Assembly (NCBI GenBank): GCA_039519185.1
Contig: CM076851.1
Coordinates: forward strand, 32,013,825-32,077,824
Reading direction: 5' to 3'
Length of the DNA stretch: 64,000 nucleotides
From: Astragalus membranaceus
Lineage: Eukaryota > Streptophyta > Magnoliopsida > Fabales > Fabaceae
In this document: positions 12,788 through 24,018 of the stretch, one piece after another
Layout of the letters: each line of letters begins with the position of its first letter
How positions within the stretch are numbered: the first letter of the stretch is position 1
Notes under the pieces: generated by a model
The model's database searches: none
Told to the model about the DNA's origin: nothing
The model's input: the letters and a program-made list of their open reading frames with translations, nothing else
Program-made: the position numbers and the translations under genes

Positions 12788-15650
12788 TGATCAGCGGTCG
12801 TACGCGGGTCAAAATAATTAGAAAGTATTAAAATGTAGTATCAAGGTGAGTTAACCTTGGTCGTCTCACAAGGAGCTCTAAAACTGAAATTACCAACAAC
12901 AAGCATGAAATTAGCAATAAAAGGGGGAGTTTTTGTAGAAGACAAGTTATGTTTAAGGGGAAAAGCAATTTAGAGAGACAATCAATTCACCGGTTTTTGG
13001 GTGCGCTTCTCGGATTTATCATAGGTTCTAAAAAATAACGTCTCTAAGGATTTCCAATTCCAGATTGATATAAACTAACTAGAACCAGCGTTAATTAGTT
13101 TATACGAATTCACAGAGTTTTGGGCAAGCGCCGAAATAGTGGGTTCAATCGGCCACGAAAGCGGACAAGCGTCGTTCAAAGCATAACCAATATCATAACA
13201 GAATTCATGTCAATCCTCTATCAATTTCAATTCGAATAAAATAAATTAAGCATCCAAATAACTTGAAATAATCAAAAGTTACGAAACGAGATTGTATACA
13301 AGCAAGCGCGTACACATACGAATCACGTTATGCAAAAACAAAATTCAAATGATTTAAGCGAAATAAGAAGATCTGAAATTGCAACCATTAAGAGCGAAAA
13401 CGAATTTGATAGAGGCGAATTAGAAACTAAGATGAAATATCATAAACAATAAAGAACCGAACCTCAAAATCCTTATAGCGACACTCGTTCACCAATGAAT
13501 TGTCTTTGGGTTTTTTGGCTTCCCTAGAGGTTAGAGCTCAAATACGTAAAATTGAAAAGTAGGAATGCGGAAGAGATCAAGACGGCTCTGAAAAGTGTAT
13601 TTAGTCTCATAAAAAACGAAATACCTAAATCCCTAAACAGGTTCTATGATAAAAGTCCGTTAACAAACTAACATTCGGCCCAAAACCCGTTTTACACTGT
13701 ACTGCTTCGGTATTTAGCAGTTTTGACCTTCAAGACTTCAGAATTGGGTTTCGAGCTCAGCATGAGAATTGTAGCTCTATTCCTTAGCTTTCCAACGCAT
13801 GCATGCACGCCTCAATAAGATAAACACAGCCAAATTTATTGCCTGCAGAGTAGACAGGGGTCAATATGCAATAAAAACAAGAATTAATCAAGAAGTTACT
13901 ATATTGCTTAAATAACACCCAAAGTCTAGAAATGAGCTAAGACTTAAATATTAGGCACAGAACCCAATCAAAAATACCAAGTGCAAAGCTATAATAGGTG
14001 CATTAAAATGCACCGATCAAATTCCCCCACACTTAAGCTTTTGCACTCCGGGCAAAACACACAAAACAAGACACAAAAAGAGTACATGAATTTCCAATGA
14101 ACCCAAAGAATGCAAAGTCATAAGAGTGATACTTTTCCTAGGCTTCAAGGAGAATGACAATCAAAGATAGCACTTAATTGCAACCAAGGCAAACAAGAGA
14201 ATAGAGCACCAGAGAGTGAATCATAAGTGACGAGTCCTCACAGGATATATATAAGTAATGCTCTCAATCACTCAAGTGTATAGGCTTGTGTTTACTCACA
14301 TATATATAATAAGCACATCAATGAAAGTTAGAACATCCACACTTAAGAACACATGCACATAAGATCAAAAGGTCTTTATAAGGGTTGTAATGGGGCCAAG
14401 GTCAAGGTGGGATAATCCTAAGGGGGAACTAGATTAAAAAGAATCAAAGACGATAAAGAAGCAATGAAAATCAATTGTAAAGTGAGCATGAGAGGATCCA
14501 ACTTCAACAAGGTATGACGAATTTCTCTATTTTGATATACCTCTCCACATAACTCTCTCTACACACTTTCATTCTTCTTGAAACAAAAATTAAAAGAAAT
14601 GCACACTTTTTTCTTTTTCTTTTTTCTTTTTTCATTCTTTTTTTCTCTTCTCTTTTTTTTCCCAGCAACGGCGCCAATTTGATCAGCGGTCGTACGCGGG
14701 TCAAAATAATTAAAAAGGATTAAGAATGTAGTACAAGGTGAGAAACCTTGGTCGTCTCACAAGGATCTCTAATACTAAGATTACCAGAATCAGGAAAAAA
14801 ATTAACAATAAAATAGGGGGGTTTGTTTATGAAGAAAACGATTTGTGTTGGGGGTTTTATCAAATGAAAGAGACAATTGATTCACCGATTTCCGGGTGCG
14901 CGTCTCGGATTATCACAGGTTCTAATAAAAACAACAATTCGTTTAATTTCAAATTCTCAATTGACATAAACTAACTAAACAAGCGCTAATCAGTTTATAC
15001 GAATTCACACCGTTTCGAGCAAGCGCCGAAACAATGGGTTCAATCGGTCACGGGAGCGGACATGCGCCGTTTCAAACGCAACCAATATTATAACGGAATT
15101 CTAATCAATCCCTCTATCAATTTCTACTCGAATCAATTAATCCAAGCAATCAAGTAATTCGAATAATCAAAAATTACGAATCAGAATTGCATACAAACAA
15201 GCGTCATAGACAACTGAAACACGTTTTGCAATAAAAACAGAACGATTACTAAGCAGAAAAACGAACTGAGAAGATTGCATATACATTCAAAACTAAAATC
15301 GAAATTGATAGAGATGAAATTAAGGAAATTAAAACGCAATTGTATTAAAACATTAGATACCGAACCTCAAAATCCGTAAACGGCAGCCTTTCACCGATAA
15401 ATCAACTTGGGAGTTTAGGCTTTCATGGAGGCTAGAGCACAAAAATTTTGTAAAGTATATGATAATGCGTAAGATAAGTAAAATGGCTGCTGACCAGCCA
15501 TATCTATAAGACTAAGACGAAATACCTAATCCCTAAATGGGTTATTGGACAAAAGCCCGTTAACAAACTAAGACTTAAATATTATGTACAACTCACAATT
15601 AAGAACACCAAGTGAAAAGCTATAAAGAGTGCATAAAAATGCACTGATCA
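12788..15650 (-). mobile_element. LARD-like non-coding LTR retrotransposon, 2863 bp
   Basis: Minus orientation. The LTRs are at 14680-15650 (5', 971 bp) and 12788-14019 (3', 1232 bp); both have TGATCA at their ends. The primer-binding site at 14661-14676 reads TGGCGCCGTTGCTGGG on the minus strand, the tRNA-Asp-type site used by several plant gypsy lineages. A polypurine tract, AGTGTGGGGGAATT, abuts the 3' LTR. The 5-bp target duplication is AAGGC at 12783-12787 and 15651-15655. The 640-bp interior has no open frame of note, so the element needed proteins from elsewhere. The LTRs have clearly diverged, and the 5' LTR lacks about 260 bp present in the other, so the insertion is old. Confidence 0.88.
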
Positions 15651-15655
15651 AAGGC

Positions 15656-16316
15656 CTAACTCAATTGACAAATACAGAAATTGTTATGCTAGATATTATG
15701 TTCCGGGTTCAAACACTAGACTTCTTGTATGAGTTTGCAGTGGCACTTGTTATCCCGTCTTTAGACTCAAAAAAATTATAGCACTGCTTGCATTTTACAT
15801 CTTTTTTTTTTGTATAAACATTGTAAATTATTCTATAATTCAGAAAAGTACAACGATTGTGTATGAATGTCAGATGAACAAAATAAATAAATACATTTAA
15901 AAGCATTATTTTACTATAGAGCATCAAATTGAACAATTCATGAGTCTAAAATACTCAAAATTCAATAAAGAATCAGAATAGGGCAAACACTTTGTTCAAA
16001 AAAGCGTTTAAACACAAACGCTATGAAGAAGCAATTCACATCTATAAATCGTGTTTTGGCACTTATTTGCTCATTTCTCAATCAATTTGTGTCAAACCAA
16101 TTCCGTTAAACTTGTACTGAGTACAAAAATTGAACCATAGCAAAAGGTTTCAAACCAATTGCGTTCAACAAGTCTTAACTTTCCCTGAAAGTAATTACGT
16201 TGAAAATGAAACGAAGAAAAATAGAGGTAAAAGTCATATCCACACGACAAAGATTCATTGAAAAATCGAGGTAAAAGCTTGGAAAATACAAGTCTTAACT
16301 TTATTTCCATAGTTTT
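15656..16316. other. Boundary region between duplicated blocks 1 and 2
   Basis: 15656-15830 is the tail of block 1 (similar to 52540-52680). Recognisable block 2 sequence starts near 16160. The roughly 330 bp between show no gene or repeat I can name. Confidence 0.55.
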
Positions 16317-19300
16317 TGTTACGGATTGGGCCTTTATCACTAAGGCCCAACCCCAAATGCAGATCCATTAACCAATGGTGGAGATTAAAGACCTAGTTCC
16401 AATGGTTCCCATTGATTCCCAAAACCTATAAATAAGCATTCAATGCAATGTCTAAAGTACACACTATTTCCTACTCTTTACCTCTAATCAGTTCCCTAGC
16501 TGACTTGAGCGTCGGAGTGTCCTCGCAGGTACCACCTGCCCCGGATCGGAAGCGGAGCTCGGTTGATCGAGACCAACCCCTATCAACTATCTCGGATCGG
16601 ACCTTGTGTCTAAGATCGGATACAGGTCCAGACAAGGTCCAGAGCGACTTTCTCCACCTTTTGGTATCTCAACTCTGGCCCTTACAGTACCTTACTTACG
16701 AAGTATACAGGCCTTTGATCGATGTTGGTTTCTCTAACCAATACTGCACTTAATGCTTCATCGGCAACTGCGAGGTATAAGTACAGGGTTTCCCCTTCCC
16801 CGGGACGCGTCAGGATGGGTGGTTTGGAGAGGGTTTCCTTCAAAAGGGACAAAGCCTGCTCTTGCTCGGCTGTCCAATTGAAGACTGCCTTTTTTTGAGT
16901 AGTTTAAACAGAGGTAGGGACTTGTGTGCTGCTTTTGAAATGAAGCGAGATAACGCTGCTATCATGCCAGTGAGTTTTTGAATTTATTTCTTTGAAGTTG
17001 GCGAAGTCATTTCGGTTACAGCCCTGCATTTGTCAGGGTTGGCCTCAATACCTCTCTCAGTGAGATAGAAACCGAGGAATTTTCCTGCCCGGACTCCGAA
17101 GGTGCATTTCTCCAGGTTTAATCTCATATTATTCTTTCGGATTTCCGCGAATACCTCGGTTATATCCTTGATATGGTCTAGGTCGTTTTACCTTTTAACG
17201 ATCATATCATCTAGATATACCTCAACTACTCTCCCCATTTGATTCTTAAAAACTTTATTCATCATTATTTGATAAGTTGCCCCAGCGTTCTTTAGTCCGA
17301 AGGGCATCACACGATAGCAAAAATTCCCTTGTTCGGTCATGAACGCTGTTTTCTCTTGATCAGGTGGAAACATCAGGATTTGATTGTATCCTGAGTACGC
17401 ATCCATGAATGATAATAAACGAAAGCCTGAGGCACTATCAACTAGTTTATCTATGCTAGGGACGGGGAAGGCATCTTTTGGACATGCCTTGTTAAGATCA
17501 GTATAATCAACACACATTCTCCATTTTCCATTGGATTTCTTAACAAGGACTACATTGGACAACCAAGTGGTATACTTAATTTCTTTTACAAAATTTGCCT
17601 CTAAGAGGTCTTTCACAGCCCTAGCAGCAGCTTCAGCTTTTTCCCCTTTCTGGACTCTTCTCTTCTGGGCCACCCACTTGGTGTTGGGATTAACAGCAAG
17701 GTGGTGGCAGGCTACCTCGGGTGGTATTCCTGGCATGTCTGCGGCAGACCATTCGAATAGATCAGCATTTTCTTTTAGGCAGATAGTGAGTTTGTCCTTA
17801 ACCTCGTCATGGAGGTCGGAGCCTATCATGACAGTCTTAGTGGTATCCTCTCCCAACTGAATGGAGTTGAACTCGTCGTCTGGCTCTGGCCTCTTCATGC
17901 GCTTCTTCAGCTCTTTGGTGAGGGCGCTATCATCCTCTTCTTCCTCGATGTCTGGATCATACCTAGCATCCAGGTCTGCCAGGTTTACTTCAGTTTCGTT
18001 TCCGGATTTCTTGTCTGGGTTCCTTACTTCAGCAATCTCTTGATCATCCTTGATGCTTAGGTAGTAGCATCGGCGTGCTGCGGCCAGGTCAGCCTGGAGG
18101 GTCACAATTACGTTTTCCAAGGTGTAGAACTTCATCTTCAAGTGAACTGTTGAGGTTACTGCTTCTAAAATTTTGGCCCGGGATGCATTGAGGAGCGTGT
18201 GTTCAGCGAACCGTCGTGGTCGTGGTTCACGGTGCCCTCCTCCCGTCTCTTTCCGCTGACGGTTTTCCCGAGCGTCTTCCTTTTCGTTACCAACCTTAGC
18301 CGCCTCGCGGTACGCCATGTCGTCCTCTTCATAGTCCATGTACTTTTGTGCTTTTTGAAGGATTTCCCCCAAGCTTCTGGGCTTATTCACTCCCACATCA
18401 ACTTGAAAGAGACTTCCTTTCTTGAGGCCATCTTTCATCCAAAACAGTCTTTGCTTGTCTTCCAGGTTTCGAACGCATGCTGCCTCTTGGTTGAACCATT
18501 CTATGTACTCCCTTAGAGTCTCTGCCTCCCGCTGCCTGACTGCCCTTAGAACCTCTTCTGATTTGGGCTTCAGTCGGGAAGCCGTGAAACGAGCTGAGAA
18601 CATTCTGGCCAGCTGACTCCAAGAAGCTATGTAGTTTGGCTTCAGCTTTTGGAACCACTCTAATTTGGAGTTCTCAAGAGTGAGAGGGAAAATTTTACAG
18701 TGAACAGGTTCTCTGGCGCCCCTGTAGCGCATCATCAGAGTGAAATGCGCGAGATGGCGGTCTAAGTCTCCAGTCCCATCGTACATCTTGAGAGCTGGCA
18801 GCTTCTCCAAAGCCCTCGGGATCGGGCATTCATCCACCTTTCTGGTGAAGGGTCCTTCGTTGGAGAAGAACCTTGAGTTGTGAGGTGAACAGTCTCCGAA
18901 GTCATTGTCTTGGTACCCATGCCGATTGGGGGATCTCCTCGACGGTGATCCTCGGTGGCGCCTCTTGTGTACCTTTGCCCGGCTTCTGGACCTTTCGCGA
19001 GAGTTGGAGGAAGCATGTGAGCAAGTTCTGGAGGGAGATTCATCTGGCCGGTAGGTTCCATCCAGGGAGGATGGAGGTGTGTTTGGGGGTGAGTCTGACC
19101 TATGGTGCTTATGACGCCGAGGGGGTGAGCGGTGCACATGCTTCCGCCTTGGGGGGAGCGATGGGAGTGATGCCTTCGAAGGGGAGAACAGTGGTGTCTT
19201 GATACCACGGTCGTCTGAGTAGGGGTTCCCCAATAGGGCGGAGGCTGTTCGGGCATGGAAGCTACCCGCCTTTCAATCTGCCTGAGGCGTGCTTCCTGCT

Positions 19301-19932
19301 GCAACATAGTCTGAGTGCGGTTGCAGAGGAGATCCAAAAGTTGATTCACTGTTGGAGGTTGCACCTGCTCCTGAGGGGAGCCTGTCTGTGGTGCCTGAAC
19401 TGGGGTGCCTTCGTCAGGCTGGGAAGCAACATTGCCATCAGCGTACCCTCTTGCTGTGGTGCAGGTACGACAATGCTTCGAACTCGGGGTCTACCTCTGG
19501 GAGCCATACGAGAGCAAGGAAAGGTTGAAAAAGCAGAGTTGATGTGAAAGATAGATATCTCCCACTGTGGTCGCCAATGTTCAGTACCTTGCAGTCTTAG
19601 GTGGACTGCAGTCGGTAGGTTTCTTGCAATGCGAGGAGCACGTCAAATGGATCCCGGAGGGGGCACCTGCAATGCCACTCCGACGCCCAAGTCAGTATAG
19701 GGAATAGAAGAGTAGTGATTTCTAGGAATCAGAGAATGTACCTCTTAATGGGAATGTGAGCCAGTATTTATAGGGAATTGTGCCCGTTGAGAGTCGTCGG
19801 ATTGATAGAATTGATCTGAGCCATCCAAGTATGATAGTCATAATTGGGCTTGTATATTGTGGATATGGACCAAAGTGATTGGGGCAATTCATATCCAATT
19901 GCTGAATGGGCCTCTTGGTCCAGTCCAGAACA
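16317..19932. mobile_element. Ty3/gypsy (Tat-like) insertion with oppositely oriented, dissimilar LTRs
   Basis: The insertion is bounded by a perfect 5-bp duplication GTTTT (16312-16316 and 19933-19937). Both ends look like LTR starts. The left begins TGTTACGGATTGGG and runs in plus orientation with CCTATAAATA near 16427 and a GACTTGAGCGTCGGAGTG motif. It breaks off near 16636. The right LTR (19579-19932) is in minus orientation, running from TGTTCTGGACTGGACC to GGTACTGAACA, with its own CCTATAAATA and GACTTGGGCGTCGGAGTG. A minus-strand primer site (TGGCGACCACAGTGGG) lies beside it near 19560-19575. Block 1 shows the uninterrupted site at about 4570. Confidence 0.75.
16637..19508 (-). pseudogene. 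Degenerate gypsy gag-pol with protease missing
   Basis: The 681-codon frame at 17188-19233 encodes a gag domain (from about LEKLPALKMYDGTGDLDRHL through WSQLARMFSARF) joined directly to the pol region. The pol part includes the reverse transcriptase segments GKWRMCVDYTDLNKACPKDA, SGYNQILM, VMPFGLKNAG and the catalytic YLDDMIVKR. The aspartic protease expected between them is absent. The gag N-terminus (ATG near 19508, RTQTMLQQEARLRQIERR near 19310) is in another frame, with a shift near 19200. A TAA follows YLDDMIVKR at about 17188, and further pol sequence (RNase H-like AVLVRE...QRPVYFVSK) runs on with stops to about 16637, where it is cut by the plus-oriented LTR. Integrase is missing. Non-functional. 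Confidence 0.85.
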
Positions 19933-20038
19933 GTTTTCTTTTTTAAAAATCTATGAGAGAATAATAACTATACATACATGAAATGCACATGACAAAGATT
20001 ACAAAAAATATATTCAAAGGTTGTTCTCATAAAAACAA

Positions 20039-20386
20039 GGCTAAATTGTAGATTTGGTCCCCCTATTTTCAAAAATTCAGACATTTGGTCCCCCTATTTT
20101 AAAAGTCAGACATTTGGTCCCCCAATTTTAAAAAATCAAAGACATTTAGTCCCAAGAGGAATTTTCAGTTTTTTATGGCTAATAATCAAAGACATTTGGT
20201 CCCTCAATTTTAAATAATCAAAGACATTTGGTCCCCCAATTTTAAAAAATCAAAGACATTTGGTTCCTCTTTGGACTAAATGTATTTGATTTTTTAAAAT
20301 TGGGGGACCAAATGTCTGAGTTTTAAAATAGGGGGGCCAAATGTCTGAATTTTTTAAAATAGGGGGACCAAAACTATAATTTAGCC
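20039..20386. mobile_element. Mutator-like MITE with 9-bp target duplication, 348 bp
   Basis: The ends GGCTAAATTGTAGATTTGG and CCAAAACTATAATTTAGCC are inverted. The flanking 9-bp sites are identical, TAAAAACAA at 20030-20038 and 20387-20395. The uninterrupted site is seen in block 1 near 4669 (cataaaaacaatatg). The interior repeats a gacatttggtccccc motif. Non-coding. Confidence 0.92.
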
Positions 20387-20583
20387 TAAAAACAATATGT
20401 AAAAAAAGTTAGAACATTAATTCACCCACCAACAAAAGAGCACAAAAACTCATCATTCATGCATACATTCTCAGTTTCCACAATCACATACTTAAAAAAA
20501 ACATAAACTAGCAAATGTCTAATTAAGTCTCATCAAGGAATTACATATTAATAAATACTTAAAACAAATGGATTTCATCTAAG

Positions 20584-22432
20584 TTATGCAGGACCAATCT
20601 TACTAATGAAAATTTCCAGCGTAAGCCATCCAGGAGATTGGGAAAAGTCAAATGGAATCAAAAGAAAAGTTGATGGCCCAAGAGATGTGCTTTGTTGAAT
20701 GTTTTGAACTTTTGCATCGAGCAAATAATAACTTTCACCGGATGCAGTTATAGCTGTCAAATCAAATGAAAACTCCATGTTCAATGTGGGAGGTGTAAAA
20801 TGACAAAGCGTGATAATGTTTCCCATCCTCTCAACCCTGTTCTTCAGAACGAATATTACGCCATCATCTAATTCTTTAAGAATGACAGTTTCCTCATCAA
20901 GACGTATTATAGTACCATACATCATACCATATTTAAATGGTCGTATAGCAAGCAGATGAGTTGTGTTGAAATGGGAGGCAAAATCCTTGCAATCGGAACG
21001 AAAGTTGCAACCAACTAGGGGACATGAACATGATCCGAATATGGATGCATTCTCAGGTGCTTTAATAATGCATGGTATATTCAGGGATTCCAAATCCACC
21101 TCTAAAGAAAGACAACGTTGAGTAACAGGCAAGGAGCACACAAAACACTTCTCTTGACCCCCAGTATGGCACTTGGAACAAGTATGGTGGTGCCCATGGA
21201 TGCACTACATTAATTAAACACATAACATCAAAGAAATAAAACATTAGCTTTTCCATATAATCATCATGAAAAATTATTGTTAGAAAATTAACCTCAAACA
21301 AGAATCTGCCAAGATAATACATACATATAAAGCCCACAACAAACAAGATAAATAATACCAAAAAACACCAACATTCATAAATAAAGTAGAATCAAGTTTC
21401 AATAGATAGCCTCAAGTGTCATTAGTGATGCATCACATACTGATTTAAATTTGAAGAGAAGGACAAAGCTGAAACATATCATAACAATCGAATGACCAAA
21501 TTGAAACATATCATACCAATTGAATGACCAAAATGAAGCATATCAAACATAAAGGAACACTTGGACACATATCTGAAACATAAAGGACATAAGCGGGGAA
21601 AAAAGACAAAGGACCAAACTGAAACTTTGGTAAAAGATAAAGGACCAAAAATGCAATTTAGCCTATATTTTTCATCGGTTAGTTCGTATGGTTGAGAACT
21701 TGTGTTGAAACTCAAGTGATTTGATTTTGAACTTGCGTTAAAACTCAAGCAATTTGAGGTCGAATTTGAGTTAATTGGCCGGGACATCAGTAATTGTATT
21801 CAAAGTTATATTATTTATATTTAAGGAAAACCCGATCCCATCTTCATTAGGCCCGGTCCTAAGTTGATCCATTGCTTATCAGATTTATACGGGTTTAAGG
21901 GTGGGTTAGGGTCTCTAAAATGTCCTGATCCCAATTTGGGTAAGGGTTAGGGTTAGTTATAACTCGTCCCATACTCACCCCTAGCATGAGCAACCATAGC
22001 AGATTCTCACATGATAATTAAATATTGGTTCTTTTTATCAATCACTAAATCATGCCTTTTATTCTGGCATAGGAGAGGATCTTTATCATTCAAAGGCCTT
22101 ACGTCTTTCAGATTTCAAACATTTAACATCAAAAAAAAAAATTAAACTTTACAAAACCACACTTGATTTCATACTCTAAGCGCACATGATATAATTAAAA
22201 CAATGAGAACATAATTTAGTTAATGGTAAATTAGAACGATGTTCATACCAAAAGAGAGTAAGTTTAACAATGATGGACATTAGTAAAGAAAGAGTACCTG
22301 GAAGATAGGGCCAAGATTCAAAGGTTCAGAACAAACACAACAATGAAAAACACGGATCTGAGAAACCTCTTTAGATGGTTGTACCAGATCATTCTCTTTG
22401 GGAATAGAATTGTTAGTGCTACCGAGATCCAT
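20584..22432 (-). CDS. SINA-like E3 ubiquitin ligase, copy 2 (two exons, most compact copy)
   Basis: Exon 1 is 22298-22432 (45 aa, ATG at 22432) and exon 2 is 20584-21204 (206 aa plus stop), with phase-0 GT/AG borders and a 1093-bp intron, giving 251 aa. The RING is HCCVCSEPLNLGPIFQ then CIHGHHHTCSKCH...KCFVC, split by the intron as in copy 1. The C-terminal half matches the SINA domain (YGTIIRLDEETVILKELDDG, later GWLTLEIFISKIGPA). The conserved start, splice sites, RING ligands and stop suggest a usable gene. Most differences from copy 1 are single residues, and the frame is maintained. Substrates are unknown. The Helitron insertion lies about 400 bp upstream of its start codon and could affect expression. 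Confidence 0.8.
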
Positions 22433-22829
22433 ATCAGATAGTCTTTTTCACCGAAGATTTCTTGCTCAGCGATGGGGTTCCTCAAATATCCCTAAAGAAA
22501 TCTGCTATTGCTAGAATGTTCCTTCACCTTTTTCATACCCACTAATTGAATTGCATCATCACTCTTTCGAACGCCAGCTCACCCACACGCTTTCTGTTAT
22601 TATTTAACTTTTGATTCTATCCTCATATAAAAATAATAAATGAAAAAATCATATACAATAATTTATCTTTTATAAAGTTTATTAGATTTTAATTTTTTGA
22701 TATAAAGAATCCAATCATTTAAATTTCTATACAAATATGAAAAAGTATTTTGAACCCATAATTAAAATAATACTTTATATTCAATCAATTTTTAAGCATA
22801 ACATAATTGTATGTTCCTTTTAAACAAAA
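22433..22829 (-). other. Upstream region of SINA-like copy 2
   Basis: AT-rich upstream flank, homologous to 10559-11236 and 48977-49383, with one unit of the repeat that is triplicated in block 1. No core promoter element can be assigned with confidence. Confidence 0.5.
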
Positions 22830-23555
22830 CTAGTATGTATGACCCGTGCGCTGCACGAGTATACATATCATTTGAAATTTTTTTAGTAAATTTATTGCAA
22901 AAGAAATAAAAATTATATCTTAGTAATAAATTGACTGAAATATATTTAGATAAATATTGCATACAGAAAAGAATTATTTCAATGAAAAAAATAAATTTAA
23001 ATTTATATATATTTATGTAATTATTTAATAATGTGAAGACACACTTCCATACCTATATTGTCCTAACGCAGTTGTGATTACAAATACTATTGTTTACTAT
23101 TAGGAATAACAGTACTACTAATTAAAAAAGGGTTCAAAGAAGATTTTATAATATTATTATATCTCTCATAATGAATTTTTTAGTCACTCTTTAAAGTGAT
23201 TATCTATTAAAGACATGTAGATTTTTTACCAAAATAAAATTTATTAAACAGTTTATACAAAAAAGTGATTTTTAAATACTCAATATAATATAAACCATAT
23301 TTTGCAGCAAAAAAATAAATAGATAATAGGTATATTTCCGAAAAGGGGGTGTTTTTGGTTTTCCACTTGTAATTAAGGGTTATTTCCGTCTTTTAGGTGT
23401 AAGTTGAACTGAACTTACCAAACCTAAACACCCTCTACATGCGACGGCTTCTACCGTACTTGCCTCTTCTTCTTCTCATCGTTCCCAACCTCTTCGATCT
23501 CACTCTCTGATTTTGCAGCGAAAGTTCATCCATTGTTCCTGCTCGAAAATCAACA

Positions 23556-23648
23556 ATGGCGACAACTTATGGATCATCTTCTTCACATCATGGGCTGCGA
23601 TCAACCGTAAGGTCTCTGAAACTAACGGGTGAGAAATCAATACCCAAG
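23556..23648 (+). pseudogene. Captured first exon of an unidentified gene in Helitron 2
   Basis: On the strand opposite to the Helitron genes, an ATG at 23556 opens a 31-codon exon starting MATTYGSSSSHHGLRS. It ends in AAG followed by the donor GTACG, phase 0. A TC-rich 5'-UTR-like leader (23430-23555, cttcttcttctcatcg) precedes it and a T-rich intron-like sequence with a (TA)n tract follows. The same exon is in Helitron 3 (50103-50195). Helitrons often capture host gene pieces; the donor gene is not recognised. Confidence 0.6.
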
Positions 23649-23682
23649 GTACGATTATTACTAACGATTTTGGGTGGGTTTA

Positions 23683-23719
<37 letters not shown>

Positions 23720-24018
23720 CGTTGGTGGATGTATGTAATTTGTGATTCTAATTAGTTTAGATTCTCTACCTATCGTAGCTACAGACTTGTTTAGATTTGG
23801 ATTTTTTGGTGGATGTATGCAGTTTGTGATTGTAATTTGTATTTGATTTGATTTTTGATAGTATTGAGTTATATTTAGGCCATTTGATAGTTTAGTTGCC
23901 TCATTGAGATAAGTATTTCTGACAATATTGATTTCTTATTGCAATTTGTGATTTGCTAGTATGTACAATTTTCCATAATGTCAAACTAATAGAAATAAAT
24001 CTGCAAAACTCACTAAAC

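Larger units (their letters stand above)
4440..15830. repeat. Duplicated block 1 (SINA-like block), interrupted by later insertions
   Basis: The left edge near 4440 matches 16160 onward: a shared stretch with a tract reading gaagaaaaatagaggtaaaa. The gene, its promoter and the downstream flank match blocks 2 and 3. The right flank, 11237-11523 continuing at 15651-15830, matches 52190-52680 downstream of Helitron 3. The flank is split because a CACTA element and an LTR element sit between 11524 and 15650. The insertions present differ between blocks, so each block dates the others' insertions. Confidence 0.8.
16160..22829. repeat. Duplicated block 2 (SINA-like block)
   Basis: Homologous to block 1 from about 4440, through the gene, to the empty Helitron site at 11236. 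It differs by the LTR insertion at 16317-19932 and the MITE at 20039-20386, and it has a much shorter gene intron. Its right edge is the Helitron 2 terminus. Confidence 0.8.

Noticed and set aside
17531..19547. Plus-strand frames across 17531-19547
   Set aside because: Antisense shadows of the gypsy gag-pol on the minus strand.
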